Assembly (NCBI GenBank): GCA_028023455.1
Contig: JAQFVV010006231.1
Span: 1,567,478-1,631,477, forward strand
DNA from: Epiperipatus broadwayi
Lineage: Eukaryota; Onychophora; Udeonychophora; Euonychophora; Peripatidae
Length of the DNA stretch: 64,000 nucleotides
Direction of reading: 5' to 3'
Below the pieces are notes generated by a model. It ran no database searches and had not been told where the DNA came from. It worked only from the letters and a program-made list of their open reading frames with translations. This document shows positions 1 to 11,539 of this stretch, piece after piece. Within the stretch, counting starts at the first letter, position 1; each line of letters begins with the position of its first letter. Position numbers and translations under genes: made by a program.

Positions 1-390
1 CCACTCTTTATATTTAATAATCTGTAAATATTCAAAGGAAATAATTCTGCCATTAATAAATGTAATTTTTAATGAAACAGTTGTTTGAAATGCTGTCAAA
101 TTCACAAATCAAATATAACAAGTATTTAAAAATTTAAATTTAGCTGCATTAAAATTTGTTAAAACAACCAATTAAAAAAAGTTATTATAAAAATAGCCTT
201 TTGGACTGGGTACATTTCTCACATTTATTTATATAATATTAAAATCTCAAGTGTAAAGAACTACAAAATAACGACATATTTAACCTAAACATTACCCACA
301 ATTCCACTTACTTCCCATACACTCTTAATATTAAAGGAACTTTTAAACAAGTTAATTGCATCAGAATCATAAATTTTTAACAATAATAAT
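1..390. other. AT-rich spacer
   Basis: Nothing recognisable. The stretch is A/T-dominated with no open frame worth noting. It lies just beyond the 3' end of the Penelope relic that follows. Confidence 0.5.
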
Positions 391-394
391 CAGA

Positions 395-1010
395 AAATAT
401 TAATGAATTCTTCTATAACAGCTACATAAATCTCAGTAATAATATTACACATAAAAAGTCTTTTTTAACAATAAAAATTCTTTTTTTTATTTCTCTCGAA
501 GAAGACAACCTTAACTTCATCAAAATTAAAAGTGTGGCCTATATCTTTTTCATGGATATACGAAGCAGAACTAAGATATTTATTTTTCACCTACTTTTAT
601 GTACCTTCAGTCTTTCATTTAAATTCAAACTATTCTGACTTATATATACCTTCTTCCAAGAACAAGAGATAATATATACTATTCCAGGAATAGTTTTTCT
701 ATCAAAAATTTCCTTTGTATTATTTAATAAATTATTCAAAGTTATACTCCTTTTCCAAGCAATTTTCTTATTTCCAAACAAATTACTACTATTTTTTACA
801 TACAATTTTATAAGAAGACAGTTTAAATGGCAAAGAAATAAAATCATATTTTTCTTTATCCTTTACATCATTACAAATACTACTATTAAATAAAATACTT
901 TTAACAAATTTATCAGAATATTCGACACTCAAGTAATCTTTATAAAATTGACCTTTCTAAAACAAAGATTTGAGAAGTCTAATGGTGAAACCATTGGTAG
1001 TGTTTTAGAG
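395..1010 (-). pseudogene. Penelope-like element relic, GIY-YIG endonuclease end
   Basis: This is the C-terminal part of a PLE polyprotein read on the minus strand. The longest open piece is 847-587 (86 residues). It contains GIVY at residues 55-58, SC at 61-62, KKVYIS at 66-70 and the family Arg/His pair in NERLKVH (79-83), which is the GIY-YIG nuclease signature with the YIG glycine changed to Ser. The residues before it (LNNLLNNTKEIFDR) match the linker that links reverse transcriptase and nuclease in PLEs. After a frame change, about 580-480 continues as SASYIHEKDIGHTFNF, the second half of the nuclease, and then an EEFINIF-like end near 400. Frameshifts and stops mean it is dead. In intact PLEs this domain nicks target DNA for target-primed reverse transcription. 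Confident of the family, not of the exact ends. Confidence 0.75.
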
Positions 1011-1489
1011 TTTATTTTCTTGGCTAGTCTCTGCAGAAATTACAATCTTTTTAACTAGTAATCTTTAATAAAAAGAAATTAACCAATATCTGCAGGCTAA
1101 TGTAATTGTCAAATTAGATATTGCAATGATGTTTTAATACAAATTGCATTATTATATTTGATAGGGTGTCAATTAGTTTTTAGGTTGCTAGGGATGTCAT
1201 TTATGACAGAAAGATATTTCTAACAGAGATTGGGTTTTTTTAATTAAAGATTGCTGCTTGAAAAATATGTAAATGTTTGAAAATGATACAACTTAAATGA
1301 ACATTATTCAATATGTGTATGTGTGTAATAAATTTTAGCCTTAACAATAAATCAGTTGCTATTACATTATTTATAAAAAAAATGAATAGCCATTATATCT
1401 GACAAAGGAGGTTATTTCAGAAACTACATGTATATTACAAAATAGTTTGCTAATTTTTAAAGTAATATGACATATATATATATAAGATA

Positions 1490-1850
1490 TTGTGTGTAGT
1501 AAGATTATATCATTGATATCTGCTGGTTTTAATATTGCATTTAAAGTTGGTGCAAATACTGGAAGGTTAGTTATTAATGAAAAAAATTGTATTCATAAAG
1601 GAACAAATGTAATATTATGTATAAAGTGGTATGTCATTGTGGATATAATCACATCAGGCAGACTAAATGTGTAATTAAAAAAGAGAGAGAGCATGAATTA
1701 TTATATAATAAGTTACATTGTTTTGCAGCTAGGTATAAATCTGTTTTTGCAGGACATGGAGTAATTTGTAGTGGAGAATTCTGCTTTAATAGCGTTTTTG
1801 TTTCGCTTGTGGAAAATGATTTGAAAAAAAAGAAAAATTAAGGAATCATA
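1490..1850 (+). pseudogene. Penelope-like element relic, GIY-YIG endonuclease
   Basis: A second PLE nuclease fragment, oriented opposite to the one at 395-1010. One frame from 1492 reads AGFNIAFKVGANTGRLV, which resembles the RT-to-nuclease connector. A second frame from 1617 reads MYKVVCHCGYNHIRQTK, aligning with the usual VYKIxCxCGxxYIGQT block, then EREHE, where the family has R-x-x-EH. Further on, FAGHGVICSGEF matches the GH-x-I/F-x-W block. At least one frameshift (near 1620) separates the halves, and the YIG tyrosine and glycine have become His and Arg, so it is inactive. Its different sequence suggests an insertion independent of the first relic. Confidence 0.72.
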
Positions 1851-2817
1851 TTTTATAAATAGTACAGATAATTCAGATAATATGTTGAACAAACAGTGTA
1901 ATTGTGTTAGTATTCACAATTTATGGAAAGTTGGCCATTCATGTGGGAACATTGCTGTTGTATGATCTTAAATATTAATGTTGTATTGCTACTCAAGATG
2001 GCGGAAGAAGTGCAAGCTGGCTATAGCAAAGAAATTATTTTTTAAATTTTATATAGGCATTTTTAATTTTGTAGTTATTCTAGTATATTTTGTTTATTAT
2101 ATTTATATCACTTGATATTATATATATATACACATTCACATACAACACATATATGCTGCTTTTTTAAAGTACACTGTATTGAGGGTTTTTTTTTTTTTTT
2201 AATCTCAAATTTTAAATCAATGTTTATGTAAATATCTGTTGATAATGTCCTAAGTTTGTATAGGTGCTCATCTGATCACTTTGATGTTGGATTAATACTT
2301 GTATTTTATTGATCATTTTATTATTATTATTTTTACTTTTCTCAGCTGCAAATTGAACCAAATATCTTTAGCTCTCAAGTCTGCAAATCATACCACTTTG
2401 ACTCATATGATTTCCTTTCCAATTAATCTTCTGAAAAGTTATTCTAACATATATGATCTTATTCACCATCTAATTTCAGTGTTTGTTATAAATAAAGTTT
2501 AGAGTTTAGTATAAGGCAGTAAATGTTTAAATAGACAAGTTAATTCACCTGTTTCAAGAATAATATGACAATTATTATTTGATTTTACAAGTTATTTAAT
2601 GAAAACTATTTAATTTTAGAAATAGATCTCCCTTGTGCTTATTGGATCTATTCCTTCCACTGTTAAATGTTCATAACCTCAAGATATATCATTATTTTAC
2701 AAAAAAGCTTGAAAGTAAATATGTTTATCTGAAGATTTGAAATGGTAACATTTTACTAGTAGTTACATGTATTATTTTCATTTTCTAGCTCAGTACAGTT
2801 AATAATAATATATTAAT
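1851..2817. other. AT-rich spacer
   Basis: I see no gene. It includes a run of T at about 2187-2202, (AT)n at about 2120-2130 and ordinary low-complexity sequence. The short open frame at 2299-2502 has no motif and reads as chance. Confidence 0.5.
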
Positions 2818-3090
2818 TCAACAAAGTATTAGAGAGATGTTATATTGGGAATAGCAAGAAGGGATCAGAAGTGAAATACTTGGGTAAGAGAACAAATAGG
2901 TATCGTTGAAATTATTGAAAGAATTAAGAGACTGAAATAGAATTGATTTGGACGTACTGCTGGTAGAGATGATAATAGAGAGACAGTTGAAGTTTTAAAT
3001 GAGATCTTAGAAAAGGACCACAGGGAATGGATGGTTGAAATAAGGAAACTATGGATCAGAGAAACACTGATGGGATGTTGACCAACCTTT
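2818..3090 (+). pseudogene. Non-LTR retrotransposon 3' tail relic
   Basis: Broken frames resemble the C-terminal tail found after the reverse transcriptase in RTE-like LINEs. An early piece reads QQSIREMLYWE, comparable with the QRxMERxMLGIS block. It is followed by degenerate RIRNE/RTKV-like and KWxWAGHVxR-like stretches, and by EKDHREWMVEIRKLWIRETL near the end. Several stops and frame changes occur. It is 5'-truncated to a few hundred bases, as usual for LINE insertions. Family assignment is by eye. Confidence 0.5.
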
Positions 3091-3990
3091 GTATTTGTAG
3101 TAATTTGTTAGAATGTATTTGGTAAAATATAAATAAAGTCTGGATTTTTAACAATTTAACTAGACGATGGAATTATTCAATACGTTATTACTACCTGTAG
3201 TTATCTGATTAATGAATTTTTGAAATCTGTTATTGGCTTTTAAAACAAAGTTTTAAAGTTCGTAGTTAGCTAAGTTTTTTTTTTTAATTATAAAAGACGG
3301 TGTCTCATATTTCTTTATATTATTACTACAAAATAAATTTATATTTCCATTATGCTTTTTTCCACTCCATTTCTTTTATTGAAAATCTTGTCGTCGTCCC
3401 CCCTCCTTCCCATACATTAAAATATAAACAGTATTTCACTTAACAGTAAATTTTGTTGTAAATTGTGAAAACAGTTAATTCTTTGTTAAAATTATCAATA
3501 TAATTGGTCGTGATTCACCTAAAGATTATAAATTCTTCTGAACCATTTCATTAAAGTAATACCCTTTTTGTGTGTGTGTGTGTGTAAATAATTGAACAAG
3601 GTGAATCATGCTGCGCAAAGGTGAATTAATACGCTTTTTTATCTGGGCTTTATATTTTCTTGTAAAATTAAAAAGAAATTATTACCTAAAAAAGAATCAC
3701 GTTTGAAATTAGCAATATTAATAAAATCATACATAAAAAGTTTATTTGATGTGATGTAAAATTTTACCGACCCCCCCCCCCTCCTTGGACAATTTTTTGG
3801 TTTTTGTTTTCTCAGATAAAAATTGGAAAGAAATAATTATTCATAAATCTTACTTGAAAGCATCGATCGCATTACTAAATGGGTTTAGAATATATTGTTT
3901 TGCAATAAAATGAACTGGCCACCTCCCCCCCCCACGGTATTTTCAAATATATATATATGTAAGACTGCTGCAAAAAGCAAATAATTTTAC
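3091..3990. other. AT-rich spacer with C-tracts
   Basis: No gene is seen. It contains a (GT)n microsatellite at about 3570-3585, poly-C runs at about 3771-3782 and 3925-3933, and short (AT)n near 3948. Confidence 0.5.
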
Positions 3991-3991
3991 T

Positions 3992-4448
3992 AACATGCTA
4001 AAGGTAAATATAGGGGATTTGTCATGAGAGGTCAGAGTGACTTGAGGTCAACATGGGCATGGCAATAATATTGGCATCAGCATGGGATTTGGGCTTTCTG
4101 TCATCAGATTTTCAATGGTATGGATGGCTGAAGAGTTGAAGGTTGGAGTGGATTGAAGCCTGTCCATTAAAGTATGAAGATTTGCTATCTTTATATAAAC
4201 TGAGCACTGATTATATATATGTGTGGGAGATGATAATCTGGACCAACTGATGAGTGCTGGTTTAGCACAAAATACATATATTGGTGATTATCTTTTCTAC
4301 ATGTATGTGGTCATGGCTATCGGTGGTTTGAGATAGTATGGATAGTTGATAGGTGCTTGAAAGTCTGAGTTCAAATCCCCTATATTTACAATTAGGTTTT
4401 GAATGCATGAAGAGTGCCTGTATTTCAAATATTTAAACATGCTAAAGG
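3992..4448 (+). mobile_element. Hammerhead repeat R2, copy 1, with 13-bp target-site duplication
   Basis: A 431-bp insertion (4005-4435) lies between two copies of AACATGCTAAAGG at 3992-4004 and 4436-4448, which I read as a target-site duplication. The body is one R2 repeat: a 5' region (4022-4220), a hammerhead core (4232-4292), then a tail with a tRNA B-box-like GAGTTCAAATCC just before CCCTATATTTA. The 3' end is AAATATTTA, the same terminus as the R2 copy ending at 8974. The first 17 bases (4005-4021) are the exact reverse complement of 4372-4388, a stub of an inverted second copy. No protein is encoded, so it would be non-autonomous. R2 is also at 8.3-9.0 and 59.5-60.3 kb. Confidence 0.75.
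4232..4292 (+). ncRNA. Hammerhead ribozyme relic, type I (R2 copy 1)
   Basis: The core CTGATGA is at 4247-4253. Stem II is GTGCT (4254-4258) with AGCAC (4264-4268) around loop GGTTT. Next comes AAAA where GAAA is expected, so the essential G12 is A at 4269. A very short stem III follows. Stem I pairs CCAA (4243-4246) with TTGG (4281-4284), has an internal loop (TGGA opposite T), then pairs GATAATC (4232-4238) with GATTATC (4286-4292). An internal loop in stem I facing loop II is what natural tertiary-stabilised hammerheads have. G12A predicts loss of cleavage. Confidence 0.72.
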
Positions 4449-5999
4449 ATATATAAATTAACAACAACATTAATTTTGATTTTGAACAGATTTTAAAACT
4501 ACATGAGGGGATGCCAATATTTTATAATCCATGTGGCATTTTTTTCATCCATGAGTTCACATGTGGTACATAACTTTTGCATTACAATTTTAGTTTAACA
4601 TAAATATGTTATAGATAAATAGTATTTTTTTTTTAAATATGTAGGTGTATATGAAAAAATATTAAAATTTAAGATTAAACATTATTTATTTAACAAGTCT
4701 TTTGAGTTTGCTTTGTTTTTTGTAGATTTTTAAAGTTTGAAGTTAAAAACATTTTCTAAATGTGAGTCAGTCAGATTTGACCTGTTTTTTTTTTTTTATC
4801 AATTTTACTGATAAAAATCATTTATGTAAGGAAAAAAACTGACTCGCTCTGAATTAGTCCTCAAAATTAGGCAGAAATATTTACTAATGCCTAACTTTTT
4901 TTTTTTAAGTTTGACTCATTGAAATTGAATTTTTGTTATATACATTTTCTGATTATTAATAAAAAAATATTTTTTGATTATAACATTACAAGATCTAGTC
5001 TTATTTTTAATTTTTATAATCAGAGATTCAGTGCACCAAAATCAATATACCCAATTAGCATACCATCATAAATTGACCTTCCTTGATCTAAAGATAATAA
5101 AAAAAAATACATTTTATATATGTGTCATATGGATTAAACTCATCTAATAATTATAGCCTTAATCTTGAATCTTATTAAAACCTTTTGATCTTTTAATGAA
5201 AATTGATGATTTTACCATTTTTTAAAAATGAATCTCATGATCCAGTCATGACTTAACCAAATCGTGTCAAGTGAACTTTTTTTAGATCAGTCAGCACAAT
5301 TGGTATAATGGGTAACTATTGTAAACCAAAGATAAAAAAAATGCCAGATTAATAGCAGTTGGTTGGACAAATGCCTATGCACAAAAAGTACGACTGTAAT
5401 ATGATGAGACTTTGTTACTAGTAAGAATAAGGAGGATTAACTCATGGTTTAGTTCACTATTATATATATTGTAACTGTTTGAGTTATATGGCACACAGCA
5501 ACATAGATGTGTGTGCACATATATATAAAGGAAAAGTAGAAATAAATAGAGACAAAAATTTTTGTAGATATTTTTTTTTTTTATATTTCCTGGAGTAAAA
5601 ATAATCATAGTAAAGGGTTAAATAACTCTGGATTTAAAAATAAAATTCTATTATGAAATAAAGATTTAAAAAGGTCTAATAAAAATTAATATTTTTATCC
5701 TGATTTTGCAATTAAAAAAGCAAGTATGTTTTGTGCTTAAAATAGGACTAATAATTGTAAATATTTCTATTATCTATTTAAAAAAAACCTTTTAATTAAT
5801 CCTTGTGTACAATTTTCTATCTAAGGAAAAACATGTAGATGACACTTTAGTAGAAATTTAAAAGTAGCTTTTGTTTAAAATTGTTTTAAATCAATATAAG
5901 AATTAGACAGAAAAAACTCTGTTTTCAATTAAGATGTTTTTATCAGTTCAGATGACTTATAAAAAGGGCTGATAAAAATATCAGTTCAATCTGTTTTGT
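4449..5999. other. AT-rich spacer
   Basis: I found no gene or recognisable element. The minus-strand open frame at 5375-5608 is low-complexity and has no motif. Poly-T runs are common. Confidence 0.45.
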
Positions 6000-6500
6000 A
6001 GTTTGGCTGATAATGTTTTTGAGAAGCAGTGGACAAATTGGCCAACTGCAAGATTCTGGTTTTTAGTTTTTGAGAAGCATCTGGCTAATAGTTTGCTGTG
6101 GTTGGCAGTAAATAGCTGGCCAGAAAGAGTTGGCTAGCAGAGATGGTTTCCAGAGCTATACAGATAGCTCCCATGATGATTTAGCTGAAGTTAAGACAGA
6201 AGGGAGCAGCTTCCACTGATTCACTATACTGGAGTAAAACTTAGAAGGAAGATCCTCTTCTCTGTTGCAAAAGCCTTAAATGTGGACAAAACAGTTTGCT
6301 TGCCTGAAGCTCATCAAATCCTAGACAGTAGGAAGCTTATTGAATACCAACATATCTGATTATACCTTTCCTGATGCTGACAATTCCCTGGACTATGCCT
6401 GTCCTGATAATGATACTTACCTATCATCTTGCTAAAGAATTGATAGATGTATGCTGCTGTATATACATGCAAGGAACCACAGACAAATACCTTGCATCAC
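6000..6500. other. Moderately GC-richer unidentified segment
   Basis: Base composition is less AT-rich than its surroundings. A short internal direct repeat (TTTTTGAGAAGCA at about 6015-6028 and again near 6065-6078) is visible. Stops occur in every frame I tried. It may be a dispersed repeat or an old LTR fragment. I do not recognise it. Confidence 0.3.
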
Positions 6501-6959
6501 ATATATATATATATTATGAGTTGTTTTAAATAATTCATTTTTGAATGACATTTTAACAGTTAGAGATATATAAAATAATTTTATTTTTTGTTTATTAAAA
6601 AAAAAGAGACATTTTAAAAATGAAATAAATACAAATAATTTTGCTTGGATTTAAAAATCAATATGTAAAGAATAGATGATTCTATAATCTTAATTTAAAG
6701 ATGCTGATAATCAATCAAAACAGTTACCAGTTGAAAACTGATTTTAGTTTTTTTTTTAACAAAAAGTAAACTTTAAACAGTAATGAGAGAATTAATGACT
6801 GATTTATATATATTTTTGTATACACATATATATGTGAATTTTATATACTCTTAATGTATTTTAACCAAGGAATTAATTTTGGAAAGTATATTTTGAATAA
6901 TCTTATTGTGTTAAATTAAAATATGATGTCAATGACAGTGCACAAATACACACACATAC

Positions 6960-7345
6960 ACTTATGTGTAAAATGTTAAAGTGTAATCATATTTTTATTA
7001 TTTTATGATGATTGAAATATATTATCAAATGTACTGCATTCTGTGTGAGTATATATATCAAATATGAGTCAGATAGACACATTTAGGTAAAAATTTATGT
7101 AATTCTATTATTTTATTTATATGCAGTTTAAGTAAAGCTAGCATAAAGTATTTGTATTATTAAAAATATAATTCAAAAATTGTAATTATTTGTTATATTT
7201 ATATGATGATTGAAATATAAATCAATTGTACTGCACATGTCTGTGCATATATCAATGAGTGTCAAATAACAATATGTAAAATGTAATCATTTTTTATTAT
7301 TAAATGTCACTTCAAATATGTTCTCCACATGTCTGCATGCTGATT
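6960..7345. repeat. Diverged direct repeats (about three units)
   Basis: A block with TGATGATTGAAATATA followed by a TGTACTGCA-like sequence starts near 7005 and again near 7202. A third, more degraded unit (ATGTAATCATTTTTTATTATT, then CCACATGTCTGCATG) lies at 7277-7342. Unit spacing is uneven, about 200 and 100 bp. No coding sense. Confidence 0.5.
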
Positions 7346-7539
7346 GTGTTTTAAATAAACATATATGAACATATATGTTTACCATAATGTAATAACTTTT
7401 AACTTATATATTAATCAAAATCAGAAGGCTTAATTTATATGTATAACCTTATTCTAAAGACCTTAATATCATTTTTTTTTATTATTGTTGTTGTTAATAA
7501 ACTTGTGTTCATTTTTAAAAATTCTATTGCATCATCTCT

Positions 7540-8110
7540 TGGTGACCATATCAGTTCTTGAGTTTGTGTTCTTCTGAGCTAGATGCATGCATAATGGTCT
7601 GAAATATGAATGGGGATGTATACTAATGCTTAAGGGGCATCCAGCATGATTGAGATATCCTGGTTGGCACTTAAGATTATATTCTTTAAAGTCCCTGCAC
7701 TACATTTTATTTTAGTTTAGTTTTATTAGAAATTAAGTTTATAGTTGGCCAGTACATTAATGTACTAAGTGGCCAGAGCATTGATGATGATCAGCATGTT
7801 TTAATATCCCAGAATTATTGTTTCTGATTATTATGTAGTCTGTAGGATGAGCACTAAGTTGGTCCTTTCAAATTAATGTTTAAATAATTACCCCAAGCTG
7901 GCAAAGGCTAAATAGTTAGCCTGATCTATAATAGACCCATTTCTAATCCAGCCACAAGATTGACTGATGATTTATTTTTGATTGCTAATCATTCATGATG
8001 AATGGTGATTTCTTTTATGACATACTTATTTCAATGCTGGTTGATGTATATATAATTATATTTTAGTTGCTCTGAGGAGTTAACTGGGCTGATCTCAGGG
8101 AGATCTTATG
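7540..8110. other. Unidentified moderate-complexity segment with a 16-bp palindrome
   Basis: It holds a perfect palindrome AGTACATTAATGTACT at 7751-7766, flanked by GGCC on both sides (7748-7751 and 7771-7774). No open frame or known element is recognised. It could be a decayed SINE or LTR. Confidence 0.3.
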
Positions 8111-8374
8111 ATCTCATGTTCTCTTCCTGAATATATAAATTTCTTAGATATTTTACTTTAATATCTTTTATATCTTTTAAATATAAATATACTTTTTTTG
8201 AAAATTTTATATTTATATTTGTTAACTTGGGATTGATAATGATTTTTCCATCACCAAATCCACCGAATTACAATATAAATATAGGGGATTTGAACTGAGA
8301 TTTTCAAGCACCCTTTAACTATCCGCACTATCTCATACAACTGATACACATGACCACACACATATAGAAAAATA

Positions 8375-8440
8375 AATAATCACCAATATATGTATTTCAT
8401 GCTAAACCAGCCCTCATCAGTTGGTCCAGATTATAATTTT
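8375..8440 (-). ncRNA. Hammerhead ribozyme, type I (R2 copy 2, minus strand)
   Basis: On the minus strand the core CTGATGA is at 8420-8414. Stem II is GGGCT/AGCAT around GGTTT, with one mismatch and a terminal wobble, and GAAA is intact (8398-8395). Stem I again has CCAA/TTGG and a distal AATC/GATT helix around the same internal loop. Both conserved core blocks survive, but stem II is weakened, so activity is doubtful. Confidence 0.7.
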
Positions 8441-8765
8441 CCACACACATATATATAATCAGTGCTCAGTTTATATTAAGATAGCAAATCTTCATACTTT
8501 AATGGACAAGCTTCAATCCACTCCAACTCTTCAGCCATCCATATCATTGAAAATCTGATGATGAAAATCCAAATCCCATGCTGATGCCAATATTATTGCC
8601 ATGCCCATGTTGACCTCAAGTCACTCTAATCCCTCATGTATAGGACCGTCTCCATTTAAATACATAGAAGAGGAATGGAGTGGATTGAAGCCTGTCCATT
8701 AAAGTATGAGGATTTGCTATCTTAATATAAACTGAGCACTGATTATATATATGTGTGTGGAAAAT

Positions 8766-8832
8766 TATAATCTGGACCAACTGATGAGTGCTGGCTTAGC
8801 ATGAAATATGTATATTGGTAATTATTTATCTT
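8766..8832 (+). ncRNA. Hammerhead ribozyme, type I (R2 copy 3), core intact
   Basis: CTGATGA is at 8781-8787. Stem II GTGCT (8788-8792) and AGCAT (8798-8802) close loop GGCTT with a G-U pair next to the core. GAAA is intact at 8803-8806. Stem III is only two or three pairs before TATTGG. Stem I pairs CCAA (8777-8780) with TTGG (8815-8818), then ATAAT with ATTAT across an internal loop. The predicted scissile bond follows A8814. This is the best-preserved R2 core in the window and the one most likely to retain activity. Confidence 0.72.
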
Positions 8833-8988
8833 TTCTACATGTGTGTGGTCATGTGTATCAGTTGTATGAGATAGTGTGGATAGTTGAAGGGTGCTTGAAA
8901 ATCTGAGTTCAAATCCTTTATACTTATAATTAAGCTCCCAGGTTTGTGAAGAGTGCCTGGTTTTTAAATATTTACCAATTACAATATA

Positions 8989-11335
8989 TATATTATAAAT
9001 TTATTTGATGCAGATATCTTGACTTCGAAGTTTTATGGTAATTGGCATAGTGGACAAGGTATTAAAAAATATTTAATTTATTAGGATAGTTTGATAGAGA
9101 TTAGCTATGGGTTTTCTACCTCTAGATTTTGGACGAGGCGGCAGGTGCACTAATCAATCACTGTGACTGATGATTTTTTATTTTAATGTGTATTTATTTT
9201 CAATTATTCATTATTTGTGTATATGTATATATATTTTAAAAAAAGATTTACCTTTGAAATCAGGTTTCAGTTGGTATGTCCAATTAAATTTTAATGCAAA
9301 ATGACCATCTGGGACGTTTTTTGTTGTCATTAAATAGTATAATGGCAAAAATATAGTCTAATATAATTACTTTTCTTTCATAACTAGTTGTTCAGAAGAG
9401 TTGATCAGATAATAATAAACTCAAATCATTAATGAGATTTGATTAAAAAGCAATTTAATCAATGATAATAATCAAATAAATATATTGTATTTTAATTTGA
9501 AATAATATATATATGTTTGTGCGTATGTGTATATCGCACGTGTGACTGGTGAATAGGTAATCGACTTTAAGTAATATTATTTAATTTCTGAATCAATTAA
9601 ATTGGGATACAAAACTGTTTTCTAACAGTATTGATTTATTTTTGTATTTTGTTTTTTTTAAAATAGTTTGCTTCAGGAATCGTGATCATTTTTATTTATT
9701 CTGTGATTCATTTAAAAGTAAAACAAATCTAATTATTGAAACGAATCATTTTTCTGTGCGTGTGTGTGATTATAAACAATCAATTAACCTAGTTTTCTGA
9801 TTGGTCAATTATTTTGATAAACACAAGTGAAACACTTGAAACAATTTGTGTTGCAAATTAAAATGTTTTACATATATATGTAAGGGATCCTTTATCTTTC
9901 GACTAAAAATATGGGACTCTGTATAAGTAAGGGTTTTATCAGTTCTAATCTTAGTGGCTTATTATATAAAGAGGGATTAAAGCCTTTATTTAGATAACAC
10001 AAGTAAATTTATTATATTATATAAAATTTAATAAACTAAAGAATACAAAAACAATTTAAATTTAATCGAGTTACAAATTGTAAATCAATTATAACTCGAA
10101 TACGTTGACATTTAGATATTGCGATATATCGTTAAAAATCCTAATTACAAAACCAGCACTAAAATAACATTTTTTTTTTTTAGATATGCAGTACTTAAAA
10201 ACTTCACTCTGTCGCGTTGTATATTTAAAAAAAAAACATTACACTTGGAAAAGGAGAAATGAAATTGAATTGTTCCATATGTTCAAAGTGTATATGTGGG
10301 CTAGGAATATGATAATTTCTTGCCTAATAAATATGAATGCGTTTAGATAAATAAATGGTGTTCAAATATATGAGTACTGAAAGTTTGATCCGTGCAAATC
10401 TAATTATAATAAACTAATTTCAATTATTTCTTTTTATCTCTTAAAACTTGGACTGAATAGATTTCATTATTTTATTTCAATACTCATTTCCAGTTAAAAG
10501 AGAAAATTTTTACTTCAAAAACCTTCAAGTTTTTATAGATTTCATTCTCTAATTAAATTATTCATCGGGAATATAAACTAAATACTCCAATATTTGCTAT
10601 TGATTACATTTCTCTTGCTTGGAAGCTTTTGCTAAGTCATATTTTTATCATTGATTTAATTTACTGTAGAACAGGTAGATAAATTGCATTTCTCCTCTGA
10701 AGATAGCTAGTATTTGATGTATATTATAATAAACTAGAATAGATTTCAAAGTGTTCCTTTTTTTTTTCATTAATTGATCATAACAAAAGATGGGTAAACA
10801 GTTTTTCATTATTCTCTCCTTAAAACTTTGAAGATTTCTCTTCCTCAGATAATTTCATTCTTATCTTTAATTTCTTTTCTTTTTAATTTTGAAGAAAACT
10901 TTTTGTCTGTCATACAACAATCAAATTGTTAATTGGTAAGTTATTTACATAATAAATGAAATATTAACATTTATTATATTTTAGGGTAATGCTATCATTA
11001 TTAGGGCACAGTTCCATGTATAATAATAATAAAACGATAATTACGTATTTGTTACCTGTTCCTAAAAGTCATGTTGTGCTATCAATAATGAGATTAAGCT
11101 CCATGTAACTGCATATGTCCAGCAGAATCATTCTGGTCTGAGGATTTTTATTTTATCAAATTTATTTAAAATTAGGGAACTCAGGAAACCAAAGAGTAAA
11201 ATGAATGAAGGTAATTATTCTTATATTCAGAAGTAATCAATATATATGTTACTCATTAATATATTTAAGTAAAAACTTCAAGAATGAATGAATGATGATA
11301 GATATTAGGTTGTGATAGGATTGTAACAATGGACA
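8989..11335. other. AT-rich spacer, partly CpG-containing
   Basis: No gene is called. The stretch at about 9890-10140 has isolated CpGs (CGAC, TCGAG, CGATATATCG) and looks less decayed than its surroundings. I see neither an LTR pair nor an open frame there. The rest is low-complexity A/T. Confidence 0.4.
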
Positions 11336-11339
11336 TTAA

Positions 11340-11522
11340 TGTTCCATATGAATAATATTTCTGTAGCGTAATTTTCACTACACCACTCTCATCCAAAATA
11401 GAGACTAGTTTCTATCCACTTTCAACAACTTTGAACAAGATCTATGATTTCCAAGATTAGCACTCATCAGTTGGCCCAGACTATAATCTCTTATACATAT
11501 TTTATTATTGTTCAGTATATAT
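11340..11522 (-). mobile_element. Hammerhead repeat R2b (alternative tail), partial copy
   Basis: On the minus strand it starts near 11505 with TAAGAGATTATAG, TGGGCCAA and then CTGATGA (11472-11466) and GTGCT, the R2 hammerhead front half. Stem II's second strand and GAAA are lost. The tail differs from R2: it carries GTTGAAAGTGGATAGAAAC, then GTGGTGTAGTGAAAATTAC and ATATTATTCAT. The same tail follows the core at 13.95-14.18 kb. Hence two subfamilies share a hammerhead but differ downstream. Confidence 0.62.
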
Positions 11523-11539
11523 ATTGTAACGGCCGGTTT

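Larger units (their letters stand above)
8266..8988. mobile_element. Hammerhead repeat R2: inverted pair with 12-bp target-site duplication
   Basis: Two R2 copies lie tail-out. One is on the minus strand (8278 to about 8660), beginning TAAATATAGGGGATTTG, and one is on the plus strand (about 8660-8976). They join in the 5' part (near GAATGGAGTGGATTG, 8672-8686). The pair is bounded by AATTACAATATA at 8266-8277 and 8977-8988. A duplication flanking both copies together implies that they entered the site as one unit. Each copy has a hammerhead core. The plus copy ends in AAGAGTGCCTGG and AAATATTTA, like R2 copy 1. Confidence 0.75.

Noticed and set aside
4320-4390. A tRNA gene in the R2 tail
   Set aside because: A B-box-like GAGTTCAAATCC is present, but the A-box is too close and no cloverleaf closes. 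At most tRNA-derived.
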